Shown: positions 20,736-29,195 of the stretch, piece after piece
How positions within the stretch are numbered: position 1 is the first letter of the stretch
Layout of the letters: every line of letters begins with the position of its first letter
NCBI GenBank assembly: GCA_023417775.1
Contig: JAEZEJ010000119.1
Coordinates: forward strand, 1 to 64,000
Direction: 5' to 3'
Source: Actinomycetes bacterium
GTDB taxonomy: Bacteria > Actinomycetota > Actinomycetes > Propionibacteriales > Nocardioidaceae
DNA length: 64,000 nt
Translations under genes and position numbers: made by a program
Notes under the pieces: generated by a model
Database searches by the model: none
Seen by the model: only the letters and a program-made list of their open reading frames with translations
What the model was told of the DNA's origin: nothing

Positions 20736-21194
20736 TCATCCGGCTTCGACGAGGGGTCGCGACCACGCGACCTCGCGCTCCAGCTGACCGGTCTGCCGGA
20801 AGAGCCGCACCTGATGGGTGCCGGCGAGGACGGTGGCGAGCTCCCCGGGATCGGCGCGGGTGAAACCGAGGCTCTGTCAGAAGGGACCGGAACGACGGCT
20901 GAACAGCCACGCGGTGCGTGCCCCGTCGTCCATCGCGCGGTCGAGCGCGAAGAGCGCCAGCTCCCGGCCACGGCCGGAACGGCGTGCCTCCGGCGTGACC
21001 GCCACGCTGCGGACGAGCACGTGGGCGCCATCCTCGCTCAGCTCGTAGCCGGTGCAGCCCACGATCTCGTCATCGCGACGGTCGATCCAGAGACGGAGCG
21101 ACGGTGAGTCGAGACCGCTGAGAGTGAGGTCGACCTCGCGGAGGAAGCGTGTGACGGCGTCGAGGTCGTCACCGGTCATCGCGTTCAGGCCCAC
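20736..21194 (-). pseudogene. GNAT acetyltransferase interrupted by an in-frame TGA
   Basis: The frame reads a GNAT domain: LRVEV-type start, VRSVAVTPEARRSGRGRELA (acetyl-CoA loop) and DGARTAWLFSRRSGPF, then TGA at 20877-20879, then 46 more residues in the same frame (QSLGFTRADPGELATVLAG...) to a stop at 20736. GNAT proteins usually read F-W/Y-x-x-L-G-F here, so TGA appears to replace a TGG Trp codon by one base. It is a young pseudogene, a read-through gene or a base-call error. The start is uncertain: GTG 21194 or ATG 21179. Confidence 0.7.
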
Positions 21195-21243
21195 CGCCCC
21201 AGCCAATCACGTCGCGGGTGCGGTACGGCCAGGGGAGGATCGG

Positions 21244-21249
21244 TAGGAT
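21244..21249 (+). promoter_or_regulatory. leaderless-type -10 box of der
   Basis: TAGGAT ends six bases before the der GTG, and no Shine-Dalgarno sequence lies in that gap. This predicts an mRNA beginning at or next to the start codon. Confidence 0.55.
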
Positions 21250-21255
21250 CGTGGG

Positions 21256-22581
21256 GTGTCCGAACAGCCCGTCCTCGCCGTGATCGGCCGCCCCAATGTG
21301 GGCAAGTCGACCCTCGTCAACCGCATCATCGGCCGCCGCGAGGCGGTGGTCGAGGACACGCCGGGTGTGACCCGCGACCGCGTCTCCTATGACGCGCTGT
21401 GGAATGGGCGCACGTTCACGGTGGTCGACACCGGCGGCTGGGACCCGGATGCGCGGGGTATGGCCGAGCGCATCGCGCAGCAGGCCGAGGTCGCGATGAC
21501 CGTGGCGGACGCGATCCTCTTCGTCGTCGACTCGCGGGTGGGCATCACCGATGCCGATGAGCGGGTCGTCAAGCTGCTGCGTGCCTCGAAGAAGCCGGTG
21601 ATCCTGGCGGCCAACAAGGTCGACGATCAGCGCGGCGAGCTGGAGGCGGCGGCGCTGTGGAATCTTGGCCTCGGCGAGCCCATGCCGATCTCCGCGCTGC
21701 ACGGGCGGGGGAGCGGCGACCTGCTCGACGCCATCCTGGATGCGCTGCCCGATCCGCCCGAGGAGGATCTCGATGCGCCCGAGGGGCCGCGCCGGGTGGC
21801 GATCGTCGGCAAGCCGAATGTCGGCAAGTCGAGCCTGCTGAACAAGCTCGCCCGCGAGGAGCGGGTCGTCGTCGACAACGCATCGGGCACCACCGTCGAC
21901 CCCGTCGACGAGATCATCGAGCTCGGCGGCCGGGAGTGGACCTTCATCGACACCGCCGGCATCCGCCGCCGGGTCAAGGAGGCCTCCGGTCACGAGTACT
22001 ACGCGAGCCTGCGCACCAGCACGGCGATCGAGCGTGCCGAGGTGGCCGTGATGATCGTCGACGCGAGCGAGCCGCTCAGCGAGCAGGATGTGCGCATCAT
22101 CAACTCGATCGAGGACACCGGTCGCGCGCTGGTCATCGCGTTCAACAAGTGGGACCTCGTCGACGAGGAGCGTCGCTACTACCTGGAGCGCGAGATCGAT
22201 CGCGAGCTGGTGCAGGTGCCGTGGGCGCCGCGGATCAATATCGCCGCGTTGACCGGCTGGCACGTCGACCGGCTCGTGCGGGCCCTCGATGCGGCCCTGG
22301 AGGGCTGGGAGACGCGAGTGTCGACCGGCGCGCTCAATTCCTTCCTGGGACGGCTCGTCTCGGAGCATCCGCACCCCGTGCGCGGCGGTAAGCAGCCGAA
22401 GATCCTCTTCGGCACGCAGCCGTCGACGGCGCCGCCGACCTTCGTGCTGTTCACCTCGGGCAAGCTCGAGGCGGGCTACCTGCGGTTCATCGAGCGGCGT
22501 CTGCGCGAGGAGTTCGGCTTCACGGGCAGCCCGATCCACATCCAGCAGCGGGTCCGCGAGAAGCGCGGCCGGCGGCGGTAG
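21256..22581 (+). CDS. der: ribosome biogenesis GTPase Der (EngA)
   Basis: 441 residues with two GTPase domains: GRPNVGKST (11-19), DTGGW and NKVD in the first; GKPNVGKSS (about 187), DTAGI and NKWD in the second; then a KH-like C-terminal domain. It acts in assembly of the 50S subunit. The second switch reads SGTTVD rather than GTTRD, a form common in actinobacteria. The GTG start is preceded by the leaderless-type box at 21244. Confidence 0.95.
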   Translation: MSEQPVLAVIGRPNVGKSTLVNRIIGRREAVVEDTPGVTRDRVSYDALWNGRTFTVVDTGGWDPDARGMAERIAQQAEVAMTVADAILFVVDSRVGITDADERVVKLLRASKKPVILAANKVDDQRGELEAAALWNLGLGEPMPISALHGRGSGDLLDAILDALPDPPEEDLDAPEGPRRVAIVGKPNVGKSSLLNKLAREERVVVDNASGTTVDPVDEIIELGGREWTFIDTAGIRRRVKEASGHEYYASLRTSTAIERAEVAVMIVDASEPLSEQDVRIINSIEDTGRALVIAFNKWDLVDEERRYYLEREIDRELVQVPWAPRINIAALTGWHVDRLVRALDAALEGWETRVSTGALNSFLGRLVSEHPHPVRGGKQPKILFGTQPSTAPPTFVLFTSGKLEAGYLRFIERRLREEFGFTGSPIHIQQRVREKRGRRR

Positions 22582-22612
22582 CCGGTCGGCCTCCCTCGAC
22601 CGGTCGGCCCTC

Positions 22613-22618
22613 TAGGGT
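22613..22618 (+). promoter_or_regulatory. leaderless-type -10 box of the arsC-like gene
   Basis: TAGGGT ends six bases before GTG 22625, the same geometry as der, and no ribosome site is present. Confidence 0.5.
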
Positions 22619-22624
22619 GGTGCC

Positions 22625-22984
22625 GTGATCGAGATCTGGGTGAACCCCGCGTGTTCGAAGTGTCGGACTGCCGTGAGCGCACTCGATGAGGCCGGCAGCG
22701 AGTATGTGATCCGCCGCTATCTGGAGGACGTGCCGACGATCGAGGAGATCGAGGACGTCCTCGGACGGCTCGCGCTGGAGCCGTGGGATATCGCGCGCGC
22801 CGCCGATGCGAAGAAGCTCGGTGTGGAGTTGCCGGCGAAGGATGCGGGGTATCGCGACGAGTGGGTGCGGCTGCTCAGCGAGCATCCGAAGCTGATCCAG
22901 CGCCCTATCATCACCGCGAGCGACGGCACCGCCGTCGTTGCCCGTGACCCGGAGACCCTGGCCGGCATCGTCGCCCGCGGCTGA
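22625..22984 (+). CDS. ArsC/Spx-family thioredoxin-fold protein
   Basis: 119 residues. NPACSKCRTA gives the C10-x-x-C13 site at the head of the thioredoxin fold, and QRPIITASDG is the ArsC-family C-terminal motif. It is annotated as an arsenate reductase by family, reducing arsenate with glutaredoxin or a related thiol. No ars genes are nearby, so another thiol-redox substrate is equally possible. It ends in a shared terminator with the next, convergent gene. Confidence 0.78.
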   Translation: MIEIWVNPACSKCRTAVSALDEAGSEYVIRRYLEDVPTIEEIEDVLGRLALEPWDIARAADAKKLGVELPAKDAGYRDEWVRLLSEHPKLIQRPIITASDGTAVVARDPETLAGIVARG

Positions 22985-23000
22985 CCCCGCCTCCGGCGCA

Positions 23001-23059
23001 ACTTTTGCCGGGATCTGGCCCTTTCTCGAGTCGATTCAGGGCTAGATCCCGGCAAAAGT
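23001..23059. terminator. 22-bp inverted repeat, bidirectional terminator
   Basis: Arms 23001-23022 and 23038-23059 match at 21 of 22 positions with a 15-base loop. The outer arm ends ACTTTT / AAAAGT give a short T tract after the stem in each direction, fitting termination of both convergent genes. Confidence 0.8.
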
Positions 23060-23080
23060 CTGGCGGTCGGGCGGTGAGTC

Positions 23081-23947
23081 TCAGGACTCGGACGGGTAGG
23101 TGTAGAAGCCCTCTCCCGTCGCGACACCGAGCTTGCCGTGATCGATGAAGTCGTGCTTGAGGACGTCGGCGAACTTCCGCTGGGTCTCGTCCTCGCTCAT
23201 GCTCGAGATGTTGTAGGCGGTGGTGAGGCCGACGACATCGAAGATCTGGAAGGGGCCGTTGGGGGCTCCGGTGCCGATGCGCCAGGTCTTGTCGATGGTC
23301 TCGGGATCGGCGACGCCGTTGACGTAGAGCGCTCCGGCGGCGTTGAGCAGCGGCACGAGGAGCGAGTTGAGGACGTAGCCGGGCTGCTCCTTCTTCACCT
23401 CGATCGGCACCATGCCCTGTTCCTGGGCGAACTGCACGACCTGGCGGTAGACCTCGGGGTCGGTCTTGGAGGTGGCCATCACCTCGGCGGTGTTCATGAC
23501 CCAGATGCGGTTGGCATAGTGCAGTGCGAGGAACTTCTCGGGGCGGCCGGTGGCGTCCATGAAGGAGCTGGGCAGCAGGGTGGAGGAATTGGTGGCGAAG
23601 ATCGTCTTCTCGGGAGCGGCCTGCCCGACCTTGGTCCAGGTGTCGATCTTGATCTGCGGGTTCTCCGGGACGGCCTCGATGACGAGGTCGGCGTCCTTGA
23701 CGGCATCGGCGAGGTCGGTGGCGTAACGGATGCGATCGAGTGCGGCCGCGGACTTGCCGTCCTTGGCGCCCTCAACCTCGACGTCGTAGGTCTTGGCGAG
23801 GCCGGCGAAGCGCTTCTTGGCGGCGGCGATGGCGTCGTCGTCGATGTCCCAGGCGGTGACCTCGAAGCCGGCGTAGGCGCTCTGATACGCGATCTGCGAT
23901 CCGAGCACTCCGGTGCCGAGCACGGTGACGTGGGTGAAGGTGGTCAT
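23081..23947 (-). CDS. 3-hydroxyacyl-CoA dehydrogenase family protein
   Basis: 288 residues. The Rossmann motif GTGVLGSQIA (11-20) and DADLVIEAVPEN match the 3-hydroxyacyl-CoA dehydrogenase family, and the C-terminal helical domain (GYVLNSLLVPLLNAAGAL) is present. The usual HFFNP-type segment reads LHYANRIWVMN, with His kept, so the substrate may differ from 3-hydroxybutyryl-CoA. It oxidises a 3-hydroxyacyl-CoA with NAD. It overlaps the TetR gene upstream by four bases, so the two form an operon. Confidence 0.82.
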   Translation of the reverse strand: MTTFTHVTVLGTGVLGSQIAYQSAYAGFEVTAWDIDDDAIAAAKKRFAGLAKTYDVEVEGAKDGKSAAALDRIRYATDLADAVKDADLVIEAVPENPQIKIDTWTKVGQAAPEKTIFATNSSTLLPSSFMDATGRPEKFLALHYANRIWVMNTAEVMATSKTDPEVYRQVVQFAQEQGMVPIEVKKEQPGYVLNSLLVPLLNAAGALYVNGVADPETIDKTWRIGTGAPNGPFQIFDVVGLTTAYNISSMSEDETQRKFADVLKHDFIDHGKLGVATGEGFYTYPSES

Positions 23948-24570
23948 GGTGATGTCCTCTCTCGGGGTGTGGTGAGGTATCCGCGGACGACGAGGGTGGC
24001 GTGTTCGCGGAAGTCATGGATGAAGGCGGAGCCGTCGAGGGCCTCGCGTTCGGTGCGCAGGATGAGCACGTGCAGGGCGGCGTAGAGGGCCTCGGCCGCG
24101 ATGGTGGGATCAGGCGCGTCGACGGAGGACCAGGCGTCGCGGAGGATGTCGGCGATCGTGGCGATGAGCTCGTCGACGAGTCGCAGCGCTTCGGCCCGGT
24201 GTTCCTCGTCGGGGGAGCCGTCGAGGACATTGCGCTGGTAGGCGGCGAGGTTCTCCAGGGAGAGTGCGTCGCCGGTCATGGGGGAGACGAGCGCGATGAG
24301 TCGTTCGACAGGATCGTCGATGCTCTCGCAGGCGGCCCGGCCGGCATCGAGCGATTCGCGGAAGCGCGTGTTGCCGGCCATGAGCAGCAGCTCGGCCTTG
24401 CTCGCGGCGTAGCGAAAGAGTGTGCCGTGGGAGACATCTGCCTCGTCGGCGACCTGTGCGGTGGTGGTGGCTGCGAAGCCCTGGGTGGCGAAGAGACGAC
24501 CGGCGGCGGCGGTGATGCGCTCGCGCTTCTGCGCCTTATTGCGCTCGCGACGCCCGCTTTCGGTGGCCAT
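23944..24570 (-). CDS. TetR family regulator of the hydroxyacyl-CoA dehydrogenase
   Basis: 208 residues. The HTH reads RERITAAAGRLFATQGFAATTTAQVADEADVSHGTLFRYAASKAELL, as in TetR; the C-terminal domain is helical. ATG 24570 has GAGGTG upstream; GTG 24579 is possible. Cotranscription with the dehydrogenase, plus a 14-bp palindrome on its own promoter, points to autorepression lifted by a fatty acyl ligand (inference). Confidence 0.85.
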   Translation of the reverse strand: MATESGRRERNKAQKRERITAAAGRLFATQGFAATTTAQVADEADVSHGTLFRYAASKAELLLMAGNTRFRESLDAGRAACESIDDPVERLIALVSPMTGDALSLENLAAYQRNVLDGSPDEEHRAEALRLVDELIATIADILRDAWSSVDAPDPTIAAEALYAALHVLILRTEREALDGSAFIHDFREHATLVVRGYLTTPRERTSP

Positions 24571-24596
24571 CCCTCTCACCTCGGATCTGAACTTTC

Positions 24597-24610
24597 ACTC
24601 ATTAATGAGT
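24597..24610. promoter_or_regulatory. perfect palindrome overlapping the TetR promoter
   Basis: ACTCATTAATGAGT is a perfect 14-bp palindrome 27 bases upstream of the TetR start. On the minus strand TAGACT (24613-24608) is a -10 with TTGAGC (24635-24630) 16 bases before it, so the palindrome covers the transcription start. Confidence 0.7.
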
Positions 24611-24701
24611 CTACTCCGTTTTTGCTAGGGCTCAAGGCCCCCGACGCCCGACCTCCCTGTTCGGGGCTCGCGAGGGATGCGCTAGTATCGTCGAGTTGTC
24701 A

Positions 24702-24776
<75 letters not shown>

Positions 24777-24782
24777 CGAGAG

Positions 24783-24815
24783 GTCCCGGAAACTCAAGGG
24801 TCTCCGGGACTTTTT
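24783..24815 (+). terminator. rho-independent terminator after tRNA-Pro
   Basis: GTCCCGGA (24783-24790) pairs with TCCGGGAC (24803-24810), followed at once by TTTTT. A classic terminator eight bases after the tRNA. Confidence 0.88.
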
Positions 24816-24821
24816 CTGTAG

Positions 24822-26144
24822 GTGGATGTGATCCGGTCATCGAAAACCCATCACTTTGACGCCCTCGCGACCGTCTCGGGACACCGCGCTCCGGGAGGGG
24901 AGCGACCGTGCCGGCTGCTCCCGGTTCGTGGGCGGGAGCGGGACGCACCTGTTCGGTATGGACACCGAACACGGCCCGACTGGCAACCCCTGGGGCCTGG
25001 AGCCGCTGCTGCGTGGCTGGCCGCGGACCTCCTCGGTGCGAGCCAGCCGACACTCGATTGGTGCGCCGAGGTCAATCGAGGTGAGTATTCGGAGCGCATC
25101 GCAGGATTTCTTGCGGACCATCCATTCCGAGATGGGGGCAGGTGGGCGAGCCCGGTCTTCTCCAGTTACGTAGCGAACTTGATGCTGGATGCCGTCGATT
25201 CGGCGGCGCTCACGGCAGTCGGTGCCGAGAGCGGTCTTCTGTTCGAGTTCGCAGCGACCGACGGCGGCAGCAAGAAGATCTTGGATGAACACCAGTTCGC
25301 TGCTCTCCACACCTCGCTGCTCGCCGGGCAGTGGGCGAGTTCGACATCGGTGGTGAGCGTTCGGGATGGCGGTCTTGGCGAGAACGCCGTCGCCGAGAGC
25401 GTCGATGCAGCTTTCGTCCTGTCCCAACGTGAGTCTGCGGGCATGTCTATCGCTGCCACAGTGCTGCTTGAGCGGCCCGGCCGTCTACAGCTGGTAAGTC
25501 CGCTCGCGAATCTTGATGTCGAGTTTGGCGGTGAGATCATTGTGGGTGCCCGGGGTGCATCGATCGATCTTGGGCCGGACGTGTCTCTCCGAGCCGACTC
25601 AATTGAGCTTTCCGGCCCTTCGATGCAGGTGAGTAGGGATACCTCGCCGAGTGACTCGGGGGCCGCTACCGTAGAACTTGAAGTCGCTTCTTCGTTCCAG
25701 AGCGATGCCACTCTTGATAAGAGCCTCGATTCGAGCGATTTCCATCTGATCGTGCCGCCTTCGGTCAAGCTGCACTATCCGTGGGTGCAGTACCGGGTAG
25801 CGCCGGATGGTGAGGCCAGCGGAGATTCACCGGATGAGCGCGCTCGTCGCCTCCTCAATAAGCTTATGAACCTCGCGCGTCGGCATGGACACGGCGGTTT
25901 GCGTGCAGTGTTCATCAAGAAGCTGGAAGGTCGGCAGGGTCTTTCGGCCGCCGATTTTCAGAGCGCCGTTGATATCCTCATTCAAGAGGGAGCGGCATTC
26001 CGTGACGGACAGCTCCTGTTCATTGATGCGGAATGGGACCGGTTCCGGTACGACGGGAAGGCGCGGCCGGGTATGACGTCGTACGATGACGTGAAGGATC
26101 AGTGGGACCCAATCTTGGTCGCGATCTCGAACGCGCTTCGGTAG
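24822..26144 (+). CDS. unrecognised island-border protein, 5' end probably disrupted
   Basis: The open frame is 440 residues, but residues 1 to about 62 are Arg/Pro-rich and look out of frame. Another frame over 24870-25010 reads a better peptide (GGSGTHLFGMDTEHG, GNPWGLEPLL) that would join this frame near 25010 as AAWLAADLLGASQPTLDW, suggesting a frameshift. From there the protein is convincing: a helical part, a strand-rich middle (about 205-270) and a C-terminal alpha/beta part with LRAVFIKKLEGRQGLSAADF. I do not recognise the family. It lies right after the att site, so its 5' end may also have been lost on integration. Confidence 0.5.
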   Translation: MDVIRSSKTHHFDALATVSGHRAPGGERPCRLLPVRGRERDAPVRYGHRTRPDWQPLGPGAAAAWLAADLLGASQPTLDWCAEVNRGEYSERIAGFLADHPFRDGGRWASPVFSSYVANLMLDAVDSAALTAVGAESGLLFEFAATDGGSKKILDEHQFAALHTSLLAGQWASSTSVVSVRDGGLGENAVAESVDAAFVLSQRESAGMSIAATVLLERPGRLQLVSPLANLDVEFGGEIIVGARGASIDLGPDVSLRADSIELSGPSMQVSRDTSPSDSGAATVELEVASSFQSDATLDKSLDSSDFHLIVPPSVKLHYPWVQYRVAPDGEASGDSPDERARRLLNKLMNLARRHGHGGLRAVFIKKLEGRQGLSAADFQSAVDILIQEGAAFRDGQLLFIDAEWDRFRYDGKARPGMTSYDDVKDQWDPILVAISNALR

Positions 26145-26262
26145 GTGTCGCCAGCGAGTAAACGCTAGACGGCCGCAGCTCCCTGGTCCCGCGGCCCGGA
26201 GTCCCACAGATGATGATCTAACGTGCATGCGTCGTTGGATAAGAATCTCGTAACCTCGGATC

Positions 26263-26694
26263 ATGTACGAGCCGTGGGCGTCCAGCGAGGCGGCGCGCAA
26301 GACGATGCAGGGCAACCGCGGTCGCGATACCAAGGCGGAGCTGGCGGTTCGTCGCCTCGTGCATGCGCGCGGCCTGCGCTATCGGGTCAACGCACGACCT
26401 GAGCATGACCTGCGTCGGACTGCTGATCTGCTGTTCACCCGGGTACGCGTCGCCGTGTTCATCGACGGCTGCTACTGGCACGGCTGCCCGCAGCACTTCT
26501 CGATGCCGGCAACCAACCCGGAGTACTGGGAGGGCAAGATCGGCCGGAACGGGCAACGCGATATCGAGACGACCGCGTTACTGGAGGAGCGCGGCTGGAC
26601 GGTCTTGCGGTTCTGGGAACACGAGACGCCAGCCACGGTCGCGGACAGCATCACCGAGGCGGTGCAATCGCGGCGACGCGAGCTCACTGGCTGA
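26263..26694 (+). CDS. vsr: very short patch repair endonuclease Vsr
   Basis: 143 residues. KTMQGNRGRDTKAELAVRRLVHARGLRYRVN, the catalytic D55 in TADLLF, and FIDGCYWHGCP (66-76, zinc and active-site residues) followed by LRFWEHE match Vsr. It nicks beside the T of T:G mismatches produced by deamination of 5-methylcytosine, protecting sites of the neighbouring methyltransferase. Its end overlaps the convergent restriction gene by 11 bases. No clear ribosome site precedes the ATG. Confidence 0.9.
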   Translation: MYEPWASSEAARKTMQGNRGRDTKAELAVRRLVHARGLRYRVNARPEHDLRRTADLLFTRVRVAVFIDGCYWHGCPQHFSMPATNPEYWEGKIGRNGQRDIETTALLEERGWTVLRFWEHETPATVADSITEAVQSRRRELTG

Positions 26695-27862
26695 GGGCGG
26701 CGAGGGCGTCTGGCCAGTCATCGGTGATGGTCTGGATCGGGGCGAGACGATCGGCGAAGTCCTTATGCCTGGCCATGCGCGCGGTCAGACCATAGCGGAA
26801 CTCCCACCGGCCGGTGGGAGAGAACAGGCACGCAGCGACGACATCGAACCCGTCAGCCGGGTAGAACCGGGAGGCGGGGTCGCCCTTGGAGGCACGGGTC
26901 TTCTGCACCTCGACCTTGAACGCCCCGCTAGCGGAGGTCTTCGGACTCGCGTTCTTGCACTCCACCCGCAGATGACGACCGTCAGTCATCGTGACGTTGA
27001 AATCGTGCATCGCGTCCACGTCGAGCCGCTCGACCGTCGCAACTCCCGGGGCATTTTCGAGCAGGTGCTCCAGGTGATACTCGGCCACCCCGCCACGGAC
27101 CGCGACAGAGAGCCTATTGCGTCCGCCGATAATGTCGAGGATTTGCTCGCTGGTGAGCGCGAACTGCTCCTCCAGGACATGTCGTCGCGGCAGCTGGTCA
27201 ACCGCAGCCTTGTCGGCAAGTGCGATCGCCGCGGAGTAGCGCAGGGGCGGGTCCAGACGCAGGGAGGTTGCACGACGTTCCAGTCGGGCGTAGTCGATCA
27301 GTCGGTCCGGGGTGAACGCGACGACGGTCTCCAGGCTCGTGGGGGAGCGTGGTTCGGAGCGCTTCGTGCCGGCCCGGTTGATCTTCTCCCATACGTGCCA
27401 CCCGAATGCCTTCGCCTGCGCGATCTCGGCGTCTTTGGCGTAGAAGGAGATGCCCATTGGCAGCGGGTCCCACAGGTTTGCGTCTAGCCCGAGGATCACG
27501 CCGTCGGCGAGGTCGATGCCGAGGATCATGCTCACGTCGATGCCTGCGACGTCGCGTCCGACCGGGTGCTCTCGCTTCCACGACTCCTCCGAGCCGTAGC
27601 GAAGCTGACCGCGAACCTCGTCGGCGGGGCGGTTTCTGATCGCGTTCCGTGTGATCCGGAAGGGGTAGACGAGCATCCCGATCCGCTCATCGGAGTCCAG
27701 CTGAACGCCGAGGTATACCGGGGCGCGGTGGGGGTCGCTCGCGTACAGCACCCGCCCACCGGAGGCGGTGACCGCCTCGATGAGGAACGTGTGCAGGTCA
27801 GAGCGTCCCTGGACGCGGTAGACCTCGCCGAAGGCGCGGCCAGCGAGCGATTCGTCCTCCAC
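26684..27862 (-). CDS. type II restriction endonuclease, PD-(D/E)XK type
   Basis: 392 residues from GTG 27862, which has GAGGAG four bases upstream; an ATG at 27916 gives a longer form with a weaker site. The C-terminal third carries D287 (MHDFNV) and E301-x-K303 (RVECKN) of a PD-(D/E)XK nuclease, followed by FKVEVQKTRASKGDPASRFY. The N-terminal two thirds match nothing I recognise. Its place, divergent from a cytosine methyltransferase and convergent with vsr, makes it the cognate restriction enzyme. The target site is unknown. Confidence 0.78.
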   Translation of the reverse strand: MEDESLAGRAFGEVYRVQGRSDLHTFLIEAVTASGGRVLYASDPHRAPVYLGVQLDSDERIGMLVYPFRITRNAIRNRPADEVRGQLRYGSEESWKREHPVGRDVAGIDVSMILGIDLADGVILGLDANLWDPLPMGISFYAKDAEIAQAKAFGWHVWEKINRAGTKRSEPRSPTSLETVVAFTPDRLIDYARLERRATSLRLDPPLRYSAAIALADKAAVDQLPRRHVLEEQFALTSEQILDIIGGRNRLSVAVRGGVAEYHLEHLLENAPGVATVERLDVDAMHDFNVTMTDGRHLRVECKNASPKTSASGAFKVEVQKTRASKGDPASRFYPADGFDVVAACLFSPTGRWEFRYGLTARMARHKDFADRLAPIQTITDDWPDALAALSQ

Positions 27863-28015
27863 AGGTCTCCTCTCGCTCCGGTTCGTCCATAGACTTCGAT
27901 GAGTGTCGCTGGGCATGTCGGTGGCTCCCGGCAGACTCCTCTCGACGATACTGGTCAGACACGCACTGCTCGCAGACGCCGGGCCGTGCGTGCACGTATA
28001 GAAACGAGGTGGCAT

Positions 28016-29176
28016 ATGGGCGAGCAGCTCCCGGTGGTGAGCCTATTCTCCGGCGCAGGAGGACTCGATCTCGCTGTCGAGCGCGCCGACGCCGAGCCTT
28101 TGGTCTCAAGTGACCCCGGCAGCGGCTTGCTGCGGGTCTCGGTCGCGACGGACTACAACGAGCCTGCGTTGCAGACGCTGAAGGCGAACTTCCACGACGC
28201 CGCCACCCTCACCGGCGACATCCGACAGGTCCCCACCGAGCAGATCCTCGACACGGCCGGCCTGCGGGCCGAGGAGCCGGTTCTTGTGGTCGGCGGCCCG
28301 CCGTGCACTCCGTTCTCCAAGTCCGGGTTCTGGCTGGAGCAGAAGCGCGAGAGCCGCGACCCCAACGCGTCCTTGCTCGACGAGTACGTCCGGGTCGTGC
28401 GCGAGTCACGACCTGAGGCCTTCATCCTTGAGAACGTCCAGGGCCTGACCTACAAGACCCACAAAGCACAGTTCGACCGTCTCCTCAAGAGTCTCGGCGA
28501 ACTCGGTTACAACCCGCAGTGGAAGGTGCTGCTGGCTGCCGACTATGGCGTGCCTCAGCTGCGTCGCCGCGTGTTCGTCGTGGGACGCCGCGATGGGGAG
28601 AAGTTCGAGTTCCCCGAGCCCACCCACTCCGGCTGGAGCGAACGCGACCGCAGGGTCGATGCGACCAAGATTCCGCACGTCACCGCGGCTCAGGCCTTTG
28701 CGGATCTGCCGAGACTCGTGCCCACCTCGCTCGACGAGATCGTCGACGGTCAGTACGGCGAGCTCGCTGCCGAGGTTCCGCCTGGACAGAACTACCTCTG
28801 GCACACCGACCGCTACGACGGTCGCAACCAGTTCGAATGGCGCAGCCGCTACTGGACCTTCCTGCTCCGTCTCGACCCCAACCGGCCCTCTACGACCCTC
28901 CAGGCCCAGCCCGGCCCGTGGGTCGGCCCCTTCCACTGGGAGAACGTCCGTACCGCCTCCGGCGAAGAACGAGCAAGACGCCTCCGCATCAACGAGATGC
29001 TACGGCTCATGTCCTTCCCCGATGACTTTAAGATCGACGGCACCCGCTCCGACGTCCAACGCCAACTCGGCAACGCAGTCCCACTAGAACTCGGCAAGGC
29101 CGTCGTCCGTGCGCTCATGGACCAGCTCGGCTACCTCGACCGTCAACACGCCGCCCGCGAGGTTGTCTTCGCCTGA
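28016..29176 (+). CDS. DNA (cytosine-5) methyltransferase
   Basis: 386 residues. Motif I LFSGAGGLDLA (10-20), motif IV GGPPCTPFSKSG with nucleophile C97, motif VI ENVQG, motif VIII QLRRRVFVVG and motif X LGNAVPLELGKAV are in order; the target-recognition region lies at about 200-290. It methylates cytosine in the site cut by the divergent nuclease. ATG 28016 has GAGGTGG upstream; the 153-bp gap to the nuclease start holds both promoters. It is followed 19 bases later by the TrlF-like gene. Confidence 0.92.
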   Translation: MGEQLPVVSLFSGAGGLDLAVERADAEPLVSSDPGSGLLRVSVATDYNEPALQTLKANFHDAATLTGDIRQVPTEQILDTAGLRAEEPVLVVGGPPCTPFSKSGFWLEQKRESRDPNASLLDEYVRVVRESRPEAFILENVQGLTYKTHKAQFDRLLKSLGELGYNPQWKVLLAADYGVPQLRRRVFVVGRRDGEKFEFPEPTHSGWSERDRRVDATKIPHVTAAQAFADLPRLVPTSLDEIVDGQYGELAAEVPPGQNYLWHTDRYDGRNQFEWRSRYWTFLLRLDPNRPSTTLQAQPGPWVGPFHWENVRTASGEERARRLRINEMLRLMSFPDDFKIDGTRSDVQRQLGNAVPLELGKAVVRALMDQLGYLDRQHAAREVVFA

Positions 29177-29195
29177 CCCAGTACCAGGAGCCACC

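Noticed and set aside
20877..20879. TGA of the GNAT gene as selenocysteine
   Set aside because: The position is aromatic in the family, no selenocysteine-type insertion hairpin was noticed after it, and actinobacterial GNATs are not selenoproteins.
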